Positions 60,140 through 64,000 of a stretch of DNA of 64,000 nucleotides are shown one piece after another; position 1 is the stretch's first letter; each line of letters starts with the position of its first letter. The notes below the pieces were generated by a model, which was not told the origin of the DNA, did not search any database, and saw only the letters and a list, made by a program, of their open reading frames with translations. The DNA is taken from contig NZ_JABJRA010000014.1 in NCBI RefSeq assembly GCF_013155365.1, positions 1 to 64,000 of the forward strand, written 5' to 3'. The position numbers and the translations under genes are program-made. This stretch comes from Nocardioides sp. zg-DK7169 (GTDB lineage: Bacteria > Actinomycetota > Actinomycetes > Propionibacteriales > Nocardioidaceae).

Positions 60140-63051
60140 ACGACGACTTCGTCTGGCCGGAGGGCTTCGATCTCGACATCGAGTTCGGTTATCTCAATCC
60201 CACGGTCGTCGCACCCCGACGTCACAACCCGCGGGTCGTCCTCAACACCGACGGGACCTCCGTGCTCCGGACGGTGCGCGAGGAGCTGGGCAACTGCGAG
60301 TCTTTTCTCTTCTCAGTCGCCTTCGTGACACCGCGGGCGATCGCGTTGCTCAAACAGGAACTGGTCGACTGTCAGGAGAAGGGGACGCGCGGAGCGATCG
60401 TCACCTCCGACTATCTGGCGTTCAACTCACCCGCCGCCTTCGAAGAGCTCCTCAACCTCCGCCAGCTCGACGTCGACGTCCGCATCCATCCTGCCCTGGC
60501 GTTCCACCCCAAGGGCTACGTGTTCGGGCGTGCGGATTCGGTGACCGCGATGATGGGCAGCTCCAACCTCACTGAGAACGCCCTGGTGAAGAACCATGAG
60601 TGGAACCTGAAGGTCTCGGCCGCGTCGGCGAGCGACCTTGGTCATCAGCTCACGGACCTGGTCGATCGACAGATCGAAGAGTCGGAGCCGATCACGGCCG
60701 AGTGGATCAGCAGGTACGCCGAGAGCTACATGCCGCCAGCACCACGCCCGAGGCGGGACGTCGTTCCTGGAGTCCCGGAGATCCCGGTCGAACCGATGCA
60801 GATCGTCCCCAACGCGATGCAGGAGACCGCGTTGGCGGCAATCGCCGGCGTGCGTGCGGCGGGGCACGACAAGGCGATAGTCATCTCCGCAACCGGCACC
60901 GGCAAGACCATCCTCTCAGCCCTCGACGTGCGCGCCGTCGATCCGGTGCGATTGCTCTTCGTGGTGCATCGTGAGCAGATTCTCGACAAGACGATCACCG
61001 AGTACAAGAAGGTCCTTGGTGGCAGTGATCGGGAGTACGGCAAGCTGACCGGCTCGGTAAAGCAGGGTGATCGTCGCTACGTCTTCGCCACGGTCCAGAC
61101 CCTGTCGCAGCCCGACGTCCTGCACAGCTTCAAGTCAGATGCGTTCGACTACGTGATCATCGACGAGGCGCATCGAGCCGCCTCGGCCACGCACCGGCGA
61201 GTGATTGAGCACTTCCGTCCCGAGTTCATGCTGGGCATGACGGCGACGCCGGAGCGCACCGACGGGTTCAACGTCTTTGAACTCTTCGATTTCAACGTGC
61301 CTTACGAGATTCGCCTCAACCATGCGCTGGAAGAGGAGATGCTCACCCCGTTCCACTACTACGGGGTCGCCGATCTGACCTACGACGACGGAGGCACCAC
61401 CACCGAGGACGCCGACTTGCGGGTGCTGACCTCACCCGAGCGGGTAGATCACCTGGTCCATGCCCTCGAAATCTACGGCCACGCCGGAATCGCACCGCGG
61501 GGGCTGATCTTCTGTAGCCGCAAGGACGAGGCCCGTGCGCTCGCCGCTGCGCTCAACGAGCGAACCCTGCGGGGCAGACCGCTGCGCGCCGTCGCGCTGA
61601 CCGGGGAGGACTCGATCACCGAACGAGAACGGCGGGTAGTGCAACTCGAGCGGGGCGAGCTCGACTACATCCTCACCGTCGACGTCTTCAACGAGGGCGT
61701 CGACATCCCGTGTGTCAATCAGATCGTGATGCTGCGTCAGACCCAGTCGGCGATCGTCTTCGTACAGCAGTTGGGTCGCGGCCTGCGCAAGGCGACCGAC
61801 AAGAGCCATCTGGTCGTCATCGACTTCATCGGCAACTACGCCAACAACTTCCTCATCCCGATCGCGCTCTTCGGCGACGAGTCGCTCAACAAGGAGTCGC
61901 TACGCCGCAGCTTGATCGCGGCCGAGGAATCCGGAGTTCTTCCGGGGTTGTCGAGTGTTCGCTTCGACCGCGTCGCGCAAGAACGAGTGCTGCGCTCGAT
62001 CACTGAGACCCGACTCGACTCGATGCAGAACATCAAGAAGTCGATCGACGTGCTGCGCAACCGACTCGGCCGGATGCCCGCACTGAGCGACTTCATGCGC
62101 TTCGAGTCTGCCGACCCGGTGCTACTCGCGACCAAGGACAGGCACTATCCGGCATTGCTTGAGCGCCTGTACAAGTCCTACGACGCCGGGCTGAGCGAGA
62201 CCGAGCGGAAAGCCCTCGAACTGCTGTCTCATGAGGTCCTCACAGCGCGTCGCCTCCACGAGCAGGCGCTCGTCAGGATCCTCTTGCAGCGGGGGTCGGT
62301 GAACACGTCCGAGATCGAGGCGGACTTCGCTCGTTGCGGCATCGAGAGCACGACGCGTCAGGTCCGCAGCGCAATGGACACGCTGACACTGGCGCAGCAC
62401 GCCGAGGTCGACGTCAAGAGATACGGCTCCGGCCTGGCTACGCTGCTCGGCGATCGGGCCGAGCTACGCGCCGACGTTCGCACGGCGTACCGAGCCGGAG
62501 GCGCGTTCGCCGGAGCAGTCGACGATCTGCTCGACACGGCACGGGAGCTCGTTGTCAGTCGGTACCTTCCCGGTCGGCCCTTCACCCCGGGCCGGCAGTA
62601 TTCGCGGAAGGAGACCACTCGGCTGCTGACGATGCCGCGCAAGTGGACTTCTACCCTCTACGGCTACAAGGCCGACCGCGAGTCGATGACCTGCCCAATC
62701 TTCGTGACCCTGCACAAGGCCGATGACGTCACCGCGAGCACCGCGTACGAGGACACCCTCCTCGACCGCCACACCATGCTCTGGTACACGAAGTCGAGGC
62801 GCCGGTTGGACAGCCCGGTCGAGGCCGCGATCATCGCCGGCAAATTCGACCTGCACGTCTTTGTGAAGAAGGACGACGCCGAAGGATCGGACTTCTACTA
62901 TCTCGGCCAGGCCACCCCATCAGATGCGGAGCAAGCCAAGATGCCCGGCAGCAAGGGTCAACCACTCGACGTGGTTCGGATGCTGCTGCGGTTCGAAGAG
63001 CCGATCGAGTCGGCGCTCTTCGACTACTTCCACCCCGAGATCACGGCCTGA
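60136..63051 (+). CDS. SauUSI-like type IV restriction enzyme: PLD nuclease, DEAH helicase and DUF3427
   Basis: The 971-residue protein has an N-terminal phospholipase-D nuclease (H124-P-K126 and G141-SS-N144) and a superfamily 2 helicase core with Walker A SATGTGKT at 251-258, DEAH at 343-346, MTATPER and motif VI QQLGRGLRKA. A C-terminal DUF3427 domain follows (near residues 830-960, FTPGRQYSRKETTRLL and SPVEAAIIAGKFDLHVFVKKDDA). This domain order is that of SauUSI, which cleaves DNA with methylated or hydroxymethylated cytosine using ATP. All motifs appear intact. It is coupled to a NUDIX gene and sits beside tRNA-Ala in an apparent insertion. A PLD-helicase acting in repair is the alternative. 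Confidence 0.85.
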   Translation: MNDDFVWPEGFDLDIEFGYLNPTVVAPRRHNPRVVLNTDGTSVLRTVREELGNCESFLFSVAFVTPRAIALLKQELVDCQEKGTRGAIVTSDYLAFNSPAAFEELLNLRQLDVDVRIHPALAFHPKGYVFGRADSVTAMMGSSNLTENALVKNHEWNLKVSAASASDLGHQLTDLVDRQIEESEPITAEWISRYAESYMPPAPRPRRDVVPGVPEIPVEPMQIVPNAMQETALAAIAGVRAAGHDKAIVISATGTGKTILSALDVRAVDPVRLLFVVHREQILDKTITEYKKVLGGSDREYGKLTGSVKQGDRRYVFATVQTLSQPDVLHSFKSDAFDYVIIDEAHRAASATHRRVIEHFRPEFMLGMTATPERTDGFNVFELFDFNVPYEIRLNHALEEEMLTPFHYYGVADLTYDDGGTTTEDADLRVLTSPERVDHLVHALEIYGHAGIAPRGLIFCSRKDEARALAAALNERTLRGRPLRAVALTGEDSITERERRVVQLERGELDYILTVDVFNEGVDIPCVNQIVMLRQTQSAIVFVQQLGRGLRKATDKSHLVVIDFIGNYANNFLIPIALFGDESLNKESLRRSLIAAEESGVLPGLSSVRFDRVAQERVLRSITETRLDSMQNIKKSIDVLRNRLGRMPALSDFMRFESADPVLLATKDRHYPALLERLYKSYDAGLSETERKALELLSHEVLTARRLHEQALVRILLQRGSVNTSEIEADFARCGIESTTRQVRSAMDTLTLAQHAEVDVKRYGSGLATLLGDRAELRADVRTAYRAGGAFAGAVDDLLDTARELVVSRYLPGRPFTPGRQYSRKETTRLLTMPRKWTSTLYGYKADRESMTCPIFVTLHKADDVTASTAYEDTLLDRHTMLWYTKSRRRLDSPVEAAIIAGKFDLHVFVKKDDAEGSDFYYLGQATPSDAEQAKMPGSKGQPLDVVRMLLRFEEPIESALFDYFHPEITA

Positions 63052-63089
63052 GAGCTCATCGGTGAGAGCGGCTCCGCCCGGGCCGTTCG

Positions 63090-63127
63090 TCATTTCGGGC
63101 CCGGCTCTCCGGCGTGGCGTCGGTCTC
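63090..63127 (+). repeat. Imperfect direct repeat, right copy
   Basis: It begins TCATTTCGGGCCCGGCTC and ends GGCGTGGCGTCGG plus a few bases. Counterpart of 59524-59561. It may be a boundary of the inserted module or part of a terminator after the helicase gene, since CCGGGCC nearby can pair with it. Confidence 0.65.
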
Positions 63128-63171
63128 GATCGCCGCCCGGGAGGGTGAGTGAACGGGGTGGGCTCCGTACC

Positions 63172-64000
63172 ATGAAGGTCGTGTCCAGACTGCTCGCGCC
63201 GCGTGCCTGGGGCGCGCACCTCTTCGCCCTCCTCGCCCTGGTCGTGACCGTGTGGCTCGGGGTCTGGCAGTTCCAGTCCTGGCAGGCGACCCGGGAGGCC
63301 GAGGCGGCCGACCTGACCCGGCTCGACCCGGTGCCGCTCGAGGACGTGTTCGGTCCCGACGACCCGTTCCCCGGCGACAAGATCGGCCAGCCGGTGGTGC
63401 TGGACGGCACCTGGGTGCCGGACGGCACCGTCTACATCTCCGGGCGCGAGTCCGAGGGCGAGGCCGGCTACTGGGTCGTCACCCCGCTGGCGATCGGGGG
63501 TGGAGCCGACGCGCCGGCGCTGCCGATCGTGCGCGGCTGGACCGCCGACGTCGACGACGCGCCCGCGCCGCCGTCGGGCACCGCGGAGCTGGTCGGCTGG
63601 CTCCAGCCCGGCGAGGGCACCAACGAGGTCGACACCGACCGCAGCGACGACATCCTGCCCCAGGTGCGGCTCGCCGACCTGGTGCAGCACGTCGACCAGG
63701 ACCTGTACGGCGGCTACGCGATCGTCGCCACGCCCGAGGACGTCGCGCCGGGGACCTGGCCAACCGGCGGCCGGGCCACCAACGACGGCAGCGCCGGCCT
63801 GGTGCCGGCCGAGCTCGACCAGCTGCCGAAGTCGGAGGCCTTCACCGGCCTGCGCAACTTCCTGTACGCCGTGGAGTGGTGGCTCTTCGCCGCGTTCGTC
63901 GTCTTCATCTGGGTGCGCTGGGCGCGCGACGAGATCGCCGAGGAGCGGGCCGAGGCGCTGGGCCTCTCCGGTGCCGGTCCCGACCCCGAGGCGCCCAGTG
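63172..64000 (+). CDS. SURF1-family protein (partial, runs off window)
   Basis: At least 276 residues are present without a stop. There are two membrane helices: near the N-terminus (LFALLALVVTVWLGVWQFQSW) and near the C-terminus (WWLFAAFVVFIWVRW), with a SURF1-type extracytoplasmic domain between them (GQPVVLDGTWVPDGTVYISGRESEGEAGYWVVTPL, PALPIVRGW). SURF1 proteins help assemble cytochrome c oxidase. The ATG at 63172 is used; GTG 63181 is in frame. Its upstream DNA is the right copy of the repeat around the NUDIX-helicase insert. Confidence 0.88.
   Translation, partial: MKVVSRLLAPRAWGAHLFALLALVVTVWLGVWQFQSWQATREAEAADLTRLDPVPLEDVFGPDDPFPGDKIGQPVVLDGTWVPDGTVYISGRESEGEAGYWVVTPLAIGGGADAPALPIVRGWTADVDDAPAPPSGTAELVGWLQPGEGTNEVDTDRSDDILPQVRLADLVQHVDQDLYGGYAIVATPEDVAPGTWPTGGRATNDGSAGLVPAELDQLPKSEAFTGLRNFLYAVEWWLFAAFVVFIWVRWARDEIAEERAEALGLSGAGPDPEAPS

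Overview
The window is high-GC actinobacterial DNA, most likely Nocardioides or a close relative in the Nocardioidaceae. The evidence is the origin-proximal gene order (murJ-sigM-trxB-trxA, parB-parA-rsmG-jag-yidC-yidD-rnpA-rpmH, dnaA, dnaN-gnd-recF-dciA-gyrB-gyrA-DUF3566-tRNA-Ile-DLW39-tRNA-Ala), GTTTCACGTGAAAC parS sites, many GTG/TTG starts and several leaderless starts placed just after a TANNNT -10 box. The genus is inferred from gene order, not from a search.

Layout. (1) 1-10.1 kb is an accessory island with weaker GC bias: an IS3-type element end, an orphan TnsA-like nuclease whose coupled follow-on gene is cut by that IS, an unknown zinc-finger protein, an overlapping HTH/nucleotidyltransferase pair and a complete type I restriction operon hsdM-hsdS-hsdR. 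(2) 10.4-16.1 kb carries the rpsF-ssb-rpsR-rplI operon and dnaB on the minus strand. A dense DnaA-box cluster lies upstream of dnaB, and a MATE transporter and a small membrane protein sit between dnaB and rplI on the plus strand. (3) 16.3-25.7 kb holds an AP endonuclease, a FemX-like transferase paired with an alanine racemase-like protein, a glycosyltransferase, a class A PBP, a PadR regulator with inositol-phosphate synthase, and an SRPBCC protein. (4) 25.8-39.6 kb is the conserved cell-envelope and redox block: CCA transferase, DUF6049, murJ, a pseudokinase, an ECF sigma and its anti-sigma, trxB, trxA, GNAT, an aminotransferase and plsC. (5) 39.6-59.5 kb is the chromosome core: a minus-strand parB-to-rpmH run with four parS sites, then dnaA, an inserted ohrR/ohr pair, dnaN, gnd, recF, dciA, gyrB, gyrA and two tRNAs. 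(6) 59.5-63.1 kb is a second accessory insert: a NUDIX hydrolase overlapping a SauUSI-like PLD/helicase/DUF3427 restriction enzyme, with an imperfect ~38-bp direct repeat on its two sides. (7) A SURF1-family gene runs off the right edge.

How it fits together: replication initiation (dnaA, dnaB, dciA, dnaN, recF, gyrase, ssb), segregation (parABS), membrane insertion (yidC/yidD) and peptidoglycan assembly (murJ, pseudokinase, PBP, FemX) are clustered around the origin. Two separate DNA-defence modules (type I and putative type IV restriction) flank the core. The best leads for something new are the NUDIX-SauUSI pair, the DnaA-box cluster at dnaB that shares a 21-bp element with the dnaA-dnaN region, and an inverted 43-bp parS repeat bracketing parAB. 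All functional statements rest on reading motifs and gene order by eye.
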